From: Tupaia tana
Taxonomy: Eukaryota; Chordata; Mammalia; Scandentia; Tupaiidae
Assembly: GCA_026018925.1 (NCBI GenBank)
Contig: JAKSZU010000009.1
Location: 68,560,949 to 68,624,948, forward strand
Direction of reading: 5' to 3'
DNA: 64,000 nucleotides
Shown: piece after piece, positions 1 through 12,236 of the stretch
How positions within the stretch are numbered: the stretch's first letter is position 1
Layout: every line of letters starts with the position of its first letter
Program-made: the position numbers and the translations under genes
Notes under the pieces: generated by a model
What the model was told of the DNA's origin: nothing
The model's input: only the letters and a program-made list of their open reading frames with translations
The model's database searches: none

Positions 1-6
1 CTCTGG

Positions 7-91
7 TATTCAGTCATCATGAAAGTTCTGATGTAATTTTTCTATGTTTTCTTATGTATAAACATGTCATAACTTTCTTGACAGCCCAATA
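7..91. mobile_element. Palindromic mini-transposon (MITE), copy 1
   Basis: Degraded copy of a short element whose two ends are inverted copies of each other: it opens tattcagtcatcatgaaag and closes with ctttcttgacagcccaata. The ends match the copies at 5098, 35311 and 61030. It is TA-flanked and has no coding capacity, as expected for a Tc1/mariner-type non-autonomous element. Confidence 0.7.
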
Positions 92-388
92 TATATGAAA
101 TACACTATGTTGTCTAAATAATACACTACACTATATGTAAATTATAGTTTATATATCATAGAGACTTTATTTTACTTTAATTTAAATGTGAACTAGTTAC
201 AATTTGCTAGATGCTGGGAGTATAAACTTAAATATAACACAGTTTATATTCTTTTGAAGATAAAATAGCAAAACATAAATTAGTTGAGAACAATTTCTAT
301 ATTTTAACTCTTTCTTAATCTCAAGAAAATATGGCTTTGTTTTCTTGTACTAAGAGGAGAATGTATAGAAAATTTTAAAAAGATATAT
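92..388. other. AT-rich intergenic DNA
   Basis: No gene, SINE or recognisable repeat between the mini-transposon and the mariner end. Confidence 0.6.
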
Positions 389-1051
389 GAGAGGTATTAA
401 AAATGTTTATAGAAAATGTGCATTATGAAAAAACTATGCAGGGATTTGAATTTTTTGCACCAAAATAAACATGTACTATCTTATTATAATATGTCTGAAA
501 AGGATCTAGTTTAAGATACTAAAGATAACACACCAGTTCGAAAAGAGCCTCTATTACAGCAACATGATTTCTACTGAAATGGAAGCAAGAACAAACAGAT
601 TTGTGGTGAGGCTCGGGTGGAAGAATGGTGAAATTGCTGATGATTTACGAAGTTTATTGGGTCAAAGCCCCAAAGAAATCACTAGTTTACAAAGGAATAA
701 CTTGTTTTAAAGAGGGATGAGACTATGTTGAAAATGATTTCCACAGTGACAGACCATACATATCATTTTTAAGAGAAAAAAAGTACTCTTGTTCATGCCC
801 TAGTTAAAGATGACTGACAATTAGCAGAAATGTCAGCCAATGTCGTAGACGTCTCAATTTGTTCAACTTACACAATTCTGACTGAAGTTAAAGTTGAGCA
901 AACTTTCTGCTCAATGGGTGTCAAAACAGTTGCATCCAGATCAACAGCAGACAAGAGCAGAACTTTCAATGGAGATTTTAAACAAGTGGGATGAAGATCC
1001 TGAAGCATTTCCTTGAAGCATTGTATTTAGAAGCTAAAACATGACTTTATT

Positions 1052-1328
1052 GTGACCAGCAGATGGTGTAATTGTTATGTTGCTATACTCCCACATGACC
1101 AACCACAGATCATATCCTGGACCTAGCAGCTTAAAACTCATGTCAGGTGTGTGTGTGTGCATTCCCAAAATTCTTAGAGAAGAATGGAGGAGAAGGGATT
1201 GCCTGTCGTGTGGCCATCCCCCCTGCGGGGAGCAGGGAGAATTCTTGCTTTCTGTCTCTCTCTGTCTCTTCGGGGAACGCATGCACCCTATAGCAAAAAA
1301 TGTGTCTAAAAAACTGATAATAAAATAA
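1052..1328 (+). mobile_element. tRNA-derived SINE, type A
   Basis: Inserted in the mariner transposase. The mariner reading (gactttat) resumes after the SINE at ttttatcagtatgatcc. Body and end (ccctatagc) are recognisable, with about 15-20% divergence by eye. Confidence 0.85.
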
Positions 1329-1910
1329 TAGGGTTTTATCAGTATGATCCTGATTAGAAAGCATAGTAAAGCAATCGCTACTATGAAGCAGAAGGGGTCC
1401 AATCAAAGCAAAAGTGGACCAGTCAAGAGCAAAGGTACAAGAAACAGTTTGGGTGGATGCTTAAGGCATGTGACTTGTCAACTTTTTGGAGGGTCAAAGA
1501 ACAATAGCATCTCTTTATTAGCAGAGTGTTTGAAGAAAGTCAGATGAAGCTTTTGCAGGAAAAATATGCCTAGGATGCACCAGAGCCATTCTCTACCTCA
1601 ACAATGCTCTTGGTCATTCCTCTAATCAAACAAGGGCAAGTTTTTGAGAATTTCAATGGGAAAGCATAAGGCATCCACCTGAGATTCCTTATTTGGCTCC
1701 CTTTGACTTCTTTTTGTTTCCTAATCTTGAAAGTCTTTAAAGGGCATCCATTTATCTTCGACTAATAATGTAAAAAAGATTACATTGACGTGGTTAAATT
1801 CCAAGGACACTCAGAGTGTTTCTTAGGAATGAACTCGATGGCTGGCACCATTATTTACAAATGTGTCTTAAACTTGATGGAAATTACATTGATAAATAAA
1901 ATACATATTT

Positions 1911-2163
1911 GTTTGGTTGACCCTGTAGCCTGCAGTTTAGGTGAGCCAGAGCACTACATGGCCAACCACAGTTTGAATCCCAGTCCTGGAGGCTTGAAAA
2001 ACACACTGGATACATGTACATGCATATTCAAAATCCCACCAGAATGGAGAATTGGAGAAGAAATTGTGGCATGAGCATTCTCCATTGGGAGACGCTGTCT
2101 CCTTCTTTTTATCTATATCTGTTTCACTCTCTCTCTGGTGAGTGCACTCTGGCAACATAAAAA
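1911..2163 (+). mobile_element. tRNA-derived SINE, type B
   Basis: Inserted near the mariner 3' end. The head reads ccctgtagcctgcagtttagg and the end ctctggca. The flanks aaaatacatattt and aaaacatgtatttt look like a decayed target duplication. Confidence 0.8.
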
Positions 2164-2231
2164 AAACATAAAACATGTATTTTGATTTTTACCTTTTAAT
2201 TTCATTTTCTATGGACTTTTTGAAGTCTCTG

Positions 2232-2778
2232 CTTCTATTTACTTAAACCATTTAGATAATTTGAACAAATAAATTCTTTTTCTGTAGAAGCCAAACAATT
2301 ACAGGGAAGTTTAAGTGAATATTAAAGTAATACTCTGCAGGAGTAAACTAAATAATGGTTTTTCACTTTTATTTACATTTTTATGTTAGCTGAATGAAAT
2401 TCAGCTACCTAGTATATGGTCAAGCTAAATACTTTTGTGTAACTCTTGGAAGGTCCAGCTGATGTTGTTTAGTAAAATTGAATCTCTAGTACAGCCGTGT
2501 TAGAATTCTCAGAGGGTATTACACTCTTACCACAGAATCCTCTTAATCTAGAAGTCAGTCTCTTGCCTTCCCATTGTGATTTCAGGGATCTTGCCAAGGT
2601 TTCAAGAGATGCTGTCCTGTTTTTTATAAGCATGCTTTATTATACTGCTTCTAACCAAGACCCATTTTAAAATTTCTTATAAAATATAACTCCAGATGAC
2701 ACGATTGTATTTAGCCATTTTAAAGGGATGAATATTGCCCTTTGTGTAAGGAAGTATATAATACTGTTTCTGTTTGTT
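2232..2778. other. AT-rich intergenic DNA
   Basis: No gene or confidently classified repeat seen. Confidence 0.55.
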
Positions 2779-2864
2779 TGCTAATTTATTTAATTTTATT
2801 TGTTCATTTATTTAATTTTATTTATTCATTTATTTTAATTTGACCAGACACACATACGCACACA

Positions 2865-2906
<42 letters not shown>

Positions 2907-3008
2907 CAAAGAAAGAGTGAGAAAGCAAGCCTCTAGGTTCAGTACTTGAAGTGTGGTCACCTATGTGGGCGTGTTCAGCACCTTAACCACCAAGCCACCT
3001 GGTAGTTC
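2779..3008 (-). mobile_element. Short SINE, type C, with expanded tail
   Basis: Minus-strand short form. The AT-rich (ttta)n tail and ttaatttgaccag are followed by (CA)n at 2849-2882 and (GA)n at 2883-2906, which replace the normal C/T tract. The head ends at caccaagccacctgg. Confidence 0.8.
2849..2906. repeat. (CA)n(GA)n microsatellite
   Basis: A compound dinucleotide run grown from the polypyrimidine part of the enclosing type C SINE. Confidence 0.95.
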
Positions 3009-3010
3009 CT

Positions 3011-3301
3011 GTTTTTTTTTTTTTTTGTTTGTTTTGTTTTTTGTTTTTTTTTTTTTTTTTTTTGAGAGAGTTTTTGCTCTAGGGCGCAGAGACAGAGAGA
3101 GACGGAGGGACAGAAAATGAGAAATGAGAAATCACCCCCCGGAGGGATGGGCATGCCACAATCCCTTCTTCTCCATTCCCCTCTCGGGATCTTGTGCACA
3201 CATGTGCCCGGCATGAGTTTTAAGCCGTCAGGTCCAAGACTTGAACCATGTTGAACTACGTGGGAATCCAGCAACATAACCATTACACCATCTACTGGTC
3301 C
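3011..3301 (-). mobile_element. tRNA-derived SINE, type A
   Basis: Poly-T at the left, then agtttttgctctagggcgc and the head ending atctactggtccc. It directly abuts the type C SINE at 2779-3008, giving two minus-strand copies head to tail. Confidence 0.92.
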
Positions 3302-3994
3302 CAGTATATATTATTACACTGAGTTGTTCACTGTTACAGTTTTTCTGAAGTTCTAAACTAGTTCTAGTAATGACCAATTACACATGTTGGCACAGCAATG
3401 ATGCCAGCATCTGGGTTACAGCCTATGTCTCTTAGGCAAAGATTAGCTTTGAAAGCTATTTTCCATGTAGAGGAATAAAACTATGTCACCTTGCTTCCAT
3501 TAGCCTTATGTTATAGTGAAATCGATGTAATGTTCAACATGTTTGAGTATTTTCGTTTTTCTATGTTATTTCATTTAAATTGATTCATTCTTTCATACAG
3601 TCTTTGCTACTTGACTGTAATATATTCTTTTTTTGTTCATATCCGCATTATTTTTCTGTCAAAAAATGAAAATATTTAGAAACTTCTTCCAAGAGTAGCA
3701 CTATACTAGTGCTTGATGGTACTTGTGATTATCACATTTTAATGACAATATTAATTAGAAAAATCTTAACATATTGAAAGAGTCAAAATATTTGAAAGAA
3801 TGAAGAGAATATTTACATAGAGGCAGTGATCACATGAAGCCAATCTAAGTAGAGAATTTTACAAATCTTGAGAATTTGTCTTCTAATGATACCTCATTCA
3901 TCCTCATTAAATTAAGGATGATATTTTAGGTCAGTTTTTGAAATATGTCTAATTACTGGATTTCAGTGCCTAGTGAAAGACATATCATCTATTG
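3302..3994. other. AT-rich intergenic DNA
   Basis: No coding region, RNA gene or clear repeat recognised. Confidence 0.55.
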
Positions 3995-4239
3995 CTTTTG
4001 CTTTTTTTTTCCACTGGAGAGGAGAGTGACAGAGAGAGATAGGGAGAGGGAAAATGCAAAATCATTTTCCAGGGGATTGGGGGGGTGGCACACTCATTCT
4101 CCTCTATTCTTGTCAAAATTTGGGGGATGTGTGCACACACTCCCAGTGTGATTTTCAAGCTGTTAGATCCAGCACTTAAACCGTGCTCACCATGTGGGAA
4201 TCCAACTTCCTTAACCACCATGCCACTTGCTGGCCACCA
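3995..4239 (-). mobile_element. Old tRNA-derived SINE
   Basis: Decayed full-length minus copy: it runs from a T-tract through cagagagagatagggagag to a head ending ccaccatgccacttgctggcc. Confidence 0.82.
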
Positions 4240-4533
4240 TTGCTCAATTTTAGCGACAATACTAGTGCTTTACTTTTCCTATATCACCTAGTGTCAAAAT
4301 TTCAATGAATATCTTTAACCCTATTCCTAAATCACTGCAGTGATGATCATTCAGCATATGTCTAACAGTAACAAGAACTTTGATTTTTTGTAGGTGCTGT
4401 TTCTTTATATCTGTTTCTTTTGTTACTGGTAGAGCTTAGACATGGCATGAAATGACGATAGTCTCAGGTAAGAAAAGCCTAACAGATGAGAATATTTACC
4501 TGTTATTTCATAGTGAAAAATATTAATAGATGA

Positions 4534-4808
4534 GGGAACCAGCAGTTAGCATAATGGCTATGTCGCTGTACTCCCACGTAGTCGACCACGGTTCGCGTCC
4601 CGGACCTGGTGGCTTAAAACTCACGCCGAGCGCGTGTGCGTGCGTGCCCAAGATCCCAAGAGGAGAATGGAGGAGAAGGGATTGCGGCGTGGCCATCCCC
4701 TCTGGGGGGGTGATTTCTCGCTTTCTGTCTCTATGTCTCTCTCTGTCTGTCTGGCGAGCGCACGCGCCCTATAGCGAAAAACCTCTCCAAAAAAAAAAAA
4801 AAAAAAAA
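4534..4808 (+). mobile_element. tRNA-derived SINE, subtype A2
   Basis: Full length with TSD ttaatagatgag on both sides (4522-4533 and 4809-4820). It carries the A2 markers: ggaacc start, B box ggttcgcgtcc and end tagcgaaaaa. Confidence 0.96.
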
Positions 4809-4820
4809 TTAATAGATGAG

Positions 4821-5097
4821 ATATTTTGAAAGCTTCTGCCAAATACTGGGGGTCTATTTTATCATTACAGCCACTATAGAAAGTTTTTCTGATATAAAGT
4901 TTGTCTAAAATATAAATAGAGTGTTTGGTGTACAGTATAATGCCGTTTTATAGGAATCTTTTATATGTATTTTTTTCACCTTTCTACATTAACACGTGTT
5001 TATTTTGTGTCAGTTATTTCCATTGTTCCCTAGATCATTGTATTTCTGTATATAAACATGCTAGTACACACTTAAACATCCACACATTTGTTTGAGA
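4821..5097. other. AT-rich intergenic DNA
   Basis: Nothing recognised. Confidence 0.5.
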
Positions 5098-5181
5098 GAA
5101 AAAGTTTTCAGGAAGGTCATTATGTATTTTTGAATGCTTTCCTATGCAAAAATGAGTCATGACTTTCCTGACAACCCAATA
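5098..5181. mobile_element. Palindromic mini-transposon (MITE), copy 2
   Basis: The right half, gcaaaaatgagtcatgact through cctgacaacccaata, is well preserved. The left end is decayed but retains tcaggaaggtcattatg, the inverted partner. A SINE lies 10 bp downstream. Confidence 0.75.
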
Positions 5182-5191
5182 CATCACTTCA

Positions 5192-5455
5192 GGGGCCACT
5201 GGGTGCCATGATGGTTAAGGTACTAAACTCCCACATGGCTGACCATGGTTCAAGCCCTGGACCCAGCAGCTTGAAAATCATGCTGGGTGCATATGTATGT
5301 ATGACCAAAATCCAGACAGAAGAATAAAGGAGAGTGTATTGCAGTATGGCTGATGCCCCGGGAGGTGATTTCTCACTTTCCCACTCTCTGTCTCTGACAA
5401 GAACACATGCCCTATTACAAAAACAAAAAATAAAAAATGAAACCTAAAAAAAAAT
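5192..5455 (+). mobile_element. tRNA-derived SINE, type A (old)
   Basis: Full length, diverged, flanked by an approximate cacttca duplication. Head ggggccactgggtgccatg; end ccctattacaaaaac. Confidence 0.85.
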
Positions 5456-5784
5456 AACACTTCAATTAAACTGTTTCCTCTTATCAAAACATTATGTTGT
5501 ACACTATAAATATGCACAATTTCATTTGTCAATTTAAAAAAGAAAAGCTTTCACTTCTTAGGAGAACCACAAAATTTTATTTAGTTTTCTGGACGAACTC
5601 TTTCCCTTCGTAGACTATTTATAGTTGACTTACTATCATAGCAATGTTTGCAGGTCCAAAATAACCCCTAGAGATAGTAGCAAAATAAATACCTATGTAC
5701 CCATCACTCATCTTAAATAATTTTTAACATTTTGTCACTCTTGTTTTGTTCATGCCTATGCCTATATTTAAAACAAATATTTTA

Positions 5785-6040
5785 GGGCCAACTCATGGCA
5801 CAGTGGTCAACGTGGTTAGATTCCACATGAATAACTGTACCATTGGAGTCCTGGACTTGGTGCCTTAAAAAACACACCAGGTACATATGTGCGCATGCCC
5901 AGAATTCCAAAAGGATGGAGAAATAGAGGATAGAGGATTGTAATGTGACCATTTCCTATTAAGGATGTTTTTATTTTCCCTCTCTCTGTCTCTTTCCAGT
6001 GAGTGCATGTGCTATCTGGTAAATTTTTGTAAAAAAAGAA
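5785..6040 (+). mobile_element. tRNA-derived SINE, type B (old)
   Basis: Diverged full-length copy with flanking aaacaaatatttta and aataaatatttta, a near-perfect target duplication. The body has tggagaaatagagg and the end ctatctggtaaa. Confidence 0.82.
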
Positions 6041-6054
6041 AAATAAATATTTTA

Positions 6055-7798
6055 AAGCAAATTTCCAATATTCTGTCATTTCTCTCATAAATATTTACCA
6101 TCTATAACTAAAATTTATTTTTATAATGCAAAATGTGAACTATTTTATACTGATTGAAAATACTGCATTAGAAAGGAATATTTCTAAATAATTTTCCATG
6201 TTGTTAGTGTATATATTCATGAAGCAGGGATACCATGTAAAAAAATAAATGTTCCTTTATTAAAACACATTGACAAGACATAAAACAAATTTTATACATA
6301 TTAGAATTTCGGGATTTTTTTTGTTTGTTTCTTTTAGTTTTACTAAATGTTGAAAGTACAAGAATGGATGAACCAAGCATCATGAAAAAGAACATTTAAT
6401 GGGAAAGAATGGGAAATGACGATTTAAAACCATCCTTTGCATTCCTTTGAACTTCACATTCATTGTTAACCAATGCAATTTTCATCTACAGTCACAAATA
6501 CAGACCTCTGACTAAATTCACTATAAAAATGAATCTACTAGAAAGTTTCCAGTGTCAACTAAATAATGATTAGTTTTTGTATGTGTCCAGAATGAGATCA
6601 CATTTAATTCACACAGCTCAAAGAGGTAATCAGTGAGCCAATATCATACAACTAATAAGAGGTAATGGACCATTTCAGACATAGGTCTGACTACAAAGAG
6701 TGCACTCTTAATAAATAGACTATACTTAAAACATTTGATCAAAACCCATATCTGTATATAGCATTAAATAAATGCAACCACATTTCCCTCTGTTTCTATG
6801 AGTTTGACTTTTAATCTATTCAATAAGTATAAAATTTCAGATACAGAAGAATAATAAATTCTAGAGATCTGCTACAAAATATTGCACCTGTAGTTAACAA
6901 CACTGTATTGTACACTTAAAAAATTTGTCAGAAGGGCAGATCTCATAATAGAAAAAGAGAAAACTAATTTTAAAATGAAATACATGCAAATAGATGCAAT
7001 AAATCCAGCAATGCTTATTTTGTATTTATATTGGCTATACATTTACATAAAATGGGGCACACCTAATTAACCATCACTGGAACAAATGAATCTGTAATTA
7101 GAATTTGAAACACCAAGGAGGCAGTCAAAAATGTTTTGTTACTGCTCTTGTTTTTAACCAAGAGCTTTCACTAGGGTCCTTAAACTTATGCCAAATAAAT
7201 AGCCACATAAACTCTGGCCAACAAATTATGTAAGGTGAATTAATTCTTTTCATTTTGTTTTAAAATTATATTTCAAGAGAAGGGGTACAACTTAGATGCA
7301 ATAGGAAAGTAATACATAAAAATTATATCATCATGGAAACAATTACTGATTAGCAAGGTTAACAGTTAATAGATCTATGGTTCATAGAAAAAAGCTAACT
7401 CAAAAATTAAAAACCAAACCATCTACTCTAACAATGTATTTATTACTAAACTCTCTTGTTTGTTAAGACAATGAGAGAAGAATGAAAAGTTAATCTTTCA
7501 GATAGCACTAGATATCTGAGAATACTCTGTAAAACTATATATCACAGACTATAAAACTATGATTCCAGTAAATTTGTTTTCATTTTTGTGTTTTGGGCCA
7601 CCTAGTCATCAGATATTGAGCAACTGACTGATGTCTAAATAGATTGATCTCATTAGGATGGTTATTTTAGTTTTTGTAATGAGGCCTGGAGATTAAACAA
7701 TAACTCATTCATTCTGATAAGCATGTAAACCAAATCAAAGACACAAGAGTATTTGTTGCAATATATAGATTTTGATTGTTCAAAAATCAGTTTAATGA
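6055..7798. other. 1.7 kb of AT-rich, SINE-free DNA
   Basis: No gene, RNA gene or convincing repeat. Short open frames lack any recognisable protein. Confidence 0.55.
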
Positions 7799-7965
7799 AG
7801 CCAGTGGGTGACGTGGTGGTTAAGGCGCTAGATTATCACATGGTCGATCATGATTGGAGTCCCAGAACGGGCGACTTGCTTTCTCACTTTCTCTCTCTTT
7901 CTGGTGAGCTCAAGTGCCCTGTAGCAAAATAAAGAAATAATAATAACAATTACAAATAAAATTAA
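7799..7965 (+). mobile_element. Short SINE with a type A-like 3' end
   Basis: The head runs directly into cttgctttctcactttctct, as in type C, but finishes ggtgagctcaagtgccctgtagc, as in type A. It is either a deletion derivative or a link between the two forms. Confidence 0.75.
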
Positions 7966-7989
7966 ACTGAGAGTTTTTTTTTTTTTAAA

Positions 7990-8403
7990 AAAAACTGGAC
8001 ACATTGTGGAGCTTCTTAGAGTTCATGATAATTTAGTAGAAAAGACCCACTTATGCCTAAATAATTTGGTTGCTCTCTCAAGTGCAAAAACAACTGGACT
8101 GATTGTCAGAGAATTGTTTTCCCCCAAGATTTTCCTCACTGAACCTACTGATGTTTCAATGTTGGAGTCAGCAACAGGGTAATGATCTGCCTAATATATA
8201 CTACAAAGCTTCCTAACAAGTGTATCCCATGAAAGTTCCAGGTGTGCCAAGGTATCAATGTTCTTAGCCCTCATAATGATTGAGTAGAACCTAGAGTCTT
8301 GGCCATCAACCTCTGTATAGATCAGCCATTTGCCATAGTATGTAGTAAGATACTGTCATTGAAAGCACTGACCTATCATCACTAGCAGGTCATAATAGAG
8401 TTT
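7990..8403. other. Intergenic DNA
   Basis: No feature recognised. Confidence 0.5.
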
Positions 8404-8632
8404 ACTTATTTATTTTTTAATTTGTCAGAGGGCACATGAACTAACCAGAGAGAGACAGGGAGAGGGAAAATGAGAAAGCATGCTCCAGTAGGGCATGGTC
8501 ACACTGAATGCCTTATCCTCTATTTCTCCACTCATCCCTGGTGTTTTATTCAGGCCTCAGTATCTGGAAATGAACCATATGGTTGGCCATGTACGATCCA
8601 GTTCCTTTAACCACTAGGACAGGGGCTAACCC
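8404..8632 (-). mobile_element. Old tRNA-derived SINE
   Basis: Decayed minus copy: ttatttattttttaatttgtc tail side, agagagacagggagaggg tract, head end ctttaaccactaggacagggg. Confidence 0.75.
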
Positions 8633-8752
8633 AAGTGTATCTGTTTTCTAGTTCTATTCAGCCTGCATCATAAAAGTCAGCAAACAGAATACCAAGAACA
8701 AAAACTTCCAACCCAGTTTAGCTTTTGTTGGTGATGTAGGGGGGAAGAGAGA

Positions 8753-9028
8753 TTTTTTTTTTTTAAGAGAGAGAGCTTTTTGCTATCAGGTATGTTCGCT
8801 CCCTGGAGAGACAAGAGAGACAGAAAGTGAGAAATCACACCCTGGGGGAATGGTAATGCCCTGGGGGAGATGGCCACACCACAGTCCCTCTCCTTCAGTC
8901 TCCTCTCCGGATTTTGGGAACGTACACACATGCACTCAGTGTGAGTTTTAAGCCACCGGGTCCGTGAGTCAAATTATTGTCAACTGTGGGAGTCCAGCGA
9001 CGTAACCATTATGTCATCTGCTGATCCT
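8753..9028 (-). mobile_element. tRNA-derived SINE, type A
   Basis: Full-length minus copy with poly-T start and head ending attatgtcatctgctgatcc. It contains a short internal duplication in the body around ccctggggga. Confidence 0.9.
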
Positions 9029-10137
9029 AGAAGGGATTTTTAAAGAAATACTATCAAGTAAAAAAAAAAAGAAAAAAGAAATACTATCAAGGGGCTATTC
9101 AATTCCAGAATACTAGACCCACCCCTCAAGAGATGTTAAAGATTCCAAAATTGCAGTGAAGTGTGGAGGAAGGGTATTTAAAGGATTCACACTGAGTCTT
9201 TCTGTCTCCACAAAAAGGAAAATGTTTCCTTAAAACAATTGTGTCAGCTATACAAAAATCAAATACACTTTGATTTTTAGCTAAGGATCGTAAGAAAAAT
9301 GTTAATCCATTATGGAAGTCAGGCATTCAGAAAGCTGTTTTTCTGACTGAAAGGCAACCAAGATATTTTCATTTGCACCAAGTTTTGGTCTTCTTAATAA
9401 AATTTAAATCTAATTTCTAAGAAGATTTTTTGCTTTACCAAAGGCTAGACTATTACAATGCCCATTTGGCCATTCGCACATAAACTTGACTACCTGGAAT
9501 GAACATTTTCAAATAGGAGACACTATCCTCAGAGGATCAAAACAACAGAAAACAAATTGATTAAGTAAACCAAAATTTCTGTGATCCCTGAAGCACATAC
9601 CTGTACAACTCAGTGTCATCATTTCACAAGTGATATGTTGATAAAAAGAGGTACTTCATATGTATGTTGGAAATTGTGCTGTCTTTCAGCACCATGGATA
9701 CATTCTCAGAGAAAGAAGCAGTAAAAAGCATTGATTATTTTTGATGTGAAATGACAGAGCACCTTTGATATATAATTGGGGAGCAATACAATTTAACACA
9801 TTTTAATTTCTCTTGCAGCTAGAAGACAATAAAGGGGAAACATGAGAACAAATTAAGCTGTATATAGGTCAATCATCCTATTAGGACTCTTCAGGGAACA
9901 GATATCTAATTTGCATAATTGTGTCTCTATAGCTGCCAGACTAGCTGCTGTGCTGATCCATGTGCTTGGTGAGTTCAAAAAACTTAAAGATTGTCTTTCT
10001 CATTCTAATGATTGAGTGAGGAGGCAGTGGGTAATGGTGTATGGGCTTATACATGTGTAACTTAACAATAACCAAATATTGGTGTGTTTGAAAAACACCT
10101 AGTATTAATAAATTACCATAAGACCCTCTAGAAAAGT
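9029..10137. other. 1.1 kb of intergenic DNA
   Basis: No repeat or gene recognised. A small A-rich partial duplication (aagaaatactatcaag) occurs around 9040-9090. Confidence 0.5.
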
Positions 10138-10155
10138 AAAATATGATTTACTAAG

Positions 10156-10420
10156 GGGACCAGCAGTTAGCGTAATGGCTATGTCGCTGGACTCCCACGT
10201 AGTCGACTGCGGTTCGAGTCCCGGACCCGGCGGCTTAAACTCACGCCGGGCGCGTGTGCGTGCGTGCCCAAGATCCCGAGAGGAGAATGGAGGAGAAGGG
10301 ATTGCGGCGTGGCCATCCCCCCTGGGGAGTGATTTCCTGCTTTCTATCTCTCTGTCTCTGTCTGTCTGGCGAGCGCACGCGCCCTATAGCAAAAACCTCT
10401 CCAAAAAAAAGAAAAAAAAA
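10156..10420 (+). mobile_element. tRNA-derived SINE, subtype A1 (young)
   Basis: Near-consensus copy with a perfect 15-bp TSD atatgatttactaag (10141-10155, 10421-10435). A1 markers: ggttcgagtcc B box, ggcggcttaaactc and gatttcctgc. Confidence 0.98.
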
Positions 10421-10497
10421 ATATGATTTACTAAGCATCCATCTAATCTCACACAATAATCAATACCCCTAGTATTGAGATTAAAAATATTACCATA

Positions 10498-10750
10498 GGG
10501 ACCAGCAGTTAGTGTACTGGCTATGTCGCTGGATTCCCATGTAGTCGACCGCGGTTCGCATCCCAGACCCGGTGGCTTAAAACTCACGCCGGGCGCATGT
10601 GCATGCTTGCCCAAGATCCCAAGAGGAGAATGAAGGAGAAGGGATTGTGGCGTGTCCATTCCCCCTGGGGGGTGATTTCTCGCTTTCTGTCTCTCTGTCT
10701 CTCTCTGTCTGGCGAGCACACGCGCCCTATAGCAAAAACCTCTGAAAAAA
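10498..10750 (+). mobile_element. tRNA-derived SINE, type A
   Basis: TSD attaccata (10489-10497, 10752-10760). Full length, few changes. Confidence 0.96.
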
Positions 10751-10805
10751 AATTACCATAAAAGTCTGATAAAACTTTTCATCAATTATATGACAAAATT
10801 ATATA

Positions 10806-11059
10806 TATTTTTAATTTCCAGAGGTGCTAGCCAGAGAGATGGAGAAAGAGAGAGAGAGAGGGAGAAGGAGAGAGCACCTCTCAGTGAGGTATGTTCCTAC
10901 CACAGTCCCTTCCCCTCCATTTCTCCATCCTTTCAGAATTTCAGACATGCATATGCATGCACCCAGTGTGTCTTTCAAGGCACCTGAGTTAGGACTCGAG
11001 CTGCATGATTGGCCATGTGGGACTTAGCACCCTTAACTATTAGGCCATGAGACCAGCTT
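10806..11059 (-). mobile_element. Old tRNA-derived SINE
   Basis: Minus copy with (GA)-rich tract at 10847-10872 and head ending taggccatgagaccagc. Confidence 0.82.
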
Positions 11060-11071
11060 CCAAATCATATT

Positions 11072-11240
11072 TTTTTAAAAAAAAGTTTATTCTTTTTATT
11101 CTTCAGAGGAAGAGAAACAGATATCTTGACGGCCATGCACAGCACGTTTCAAGTTAACCCAAGATCTGAACCTTGGTCTTCCATCTAGCTCCAGTACCTC
11201 GGAGTAACACTCTACCATCTGCACCACCACAGCTGGGCCA
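11072..11240 (-). mobile_element. Type E tRNA-derived SINE
   Basis: A different family. On the minus strand it reads ggcccagctgtggtggtgca, then an A-box-like and a B-box-like (ggttcagatctt) segment, ending in cctctgaagaataaaaag. It resembles the element at 55074. Confidence 0.65.
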
Positions 11241-11242
11241 AA

Positions 11243-11522
11243 ATAATGTTTTAAAAACTAACATACTGAATTCATTTTTCTATTGATTCAAACTACATCA
11301 ACTCTAGCATAGGTTTTACTATGGCAATAAAAACTTAAACATTGAGATTGTATAGGTCTTTAATTAATTACCACGAGAACACAAGTTATTACTTAATACA
11401 TTCAAAATATTATTTAGTAAATGTTTATGGAATTCATGAGAAGAAAAAATAAAAGGTGTCAAGACTGTAATCAAAGATCAGTAGAAAGTTTTCAACTGTT
11501 TATTCTTAGCACTAAATTTTTT
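11243..11522. other. AT-rich intergenic DNA
   Basis: Nothing recognised. Confidence 0.5.
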
Positions 11523-11582
11523 AAAATAATTATTTTATTTAACTTTATTTATTTATTTATTTTGATTTGACCAGAGAGAGAC

Positions 11583-11614
<32 letters not shown>

Positions 11615-11726
11615 CATACACAAGAGAGGGAAAGTGAGAAAGCAAGCCGCCAGGTCTGCAACTCAAACTGCTGTCCGCCATGTGGGAGTTCAGTACCCCC
11701 AACCACCTCGCCACCTGCCAGCCCCT
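11523..11726 (-). mobile_element. Short SINE, type C
   Basis: Minus copy: (attt)n tail, gatttgaccag, a (GA)n run at 11574-11614, head ending ccacctgccagcccc. Confidence 0.92.
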
Positions 11727-12222
11727 TAGTGCTATTTTTAGTATCACTATTTTCGTATGTTGTTACTATAGGACAAGAAAAAGTAAATAACCATTTATAA
11801 ATCAGAAATTCCTCAAGTAGATCCAAAAATTTTAACTGACTTTCCATAAAACTATCTGGTTTATTGCTTACCAGAATTCAATGATTTATAATTTACTCAC
11901 TTAAGGGCAATTACAACTTAATGATCCATATTAGTAGCATTAGTCAAATTGTATAGACTTCCTATAGAGTAAATAATCTAAGAAATGCGTGTATTTAGAA
12001 AGTATTGCAGACTGAGTTCATTGATGCTTTGGATACATTTTTAATTATGTAAAAAATGAAGTTAATGTTTGTTCACCAAACCATAACTTCCCTTTTGACT
12101 TTTATTATAATTTTGGAGCTGGGTCCAAAATTAGAGCATAACACTAGGTTTGTGTATGTCACAGGATTATTGAAAAATAAAAGTGTTAAAGATAATAAAA
12201 ATGTTAAAGATAAATGCTGTAA
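11727..12222. other. AT-rich intergenic DNA
   Basis: A small internal repeat (taaagataaatg-like units) precedes the SINE at 12237. Otherwise nothing recognised. Confidence 0.5.
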
Positions 12223-12236
12223 AGATAAATGTTGGT

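Larger units (their letters stand above)
389..2231 (+). mobile_element. Dead mariner transposon (Hsmar2-like), split by two SINEs
   Basis: Near full-length Tc1/mariner copy. The left end (gaggtattaaaaatg...tagaaaatg) is an imperfect inverted match of the right end (cattttctatggacttttt), in the style I recall for Hsmar2 (irritans group). A decayed transposase starts near 565 (reads STEMEARTN) and continues to about 1885. The DD34D catalytic triad is destroyed. The TGDETW block near 1023-1050 is scrambled and has a stop. The second Asp is Asn at 1600-1602 (context LNNALGHSSNQTR). The third is Tyr at 1690-1692 (PYLAPFDFFLFP). Frameshifts and stops occur throughout. SINEs interrupt it at 1052-1328 and about 1911-2163. 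Family assignment is from memory; its nature as a dead mariner is secure. Confidence 0.88.

Noticed and set aside
10156..10230. tRNA gene candidates at the SINE heads (A and B boxes present)
   Set aside because: Heads recur about 60 times attached to the same body and tail and do not close a good acceptor stem; they are SINE promoters, not tRNA genes.
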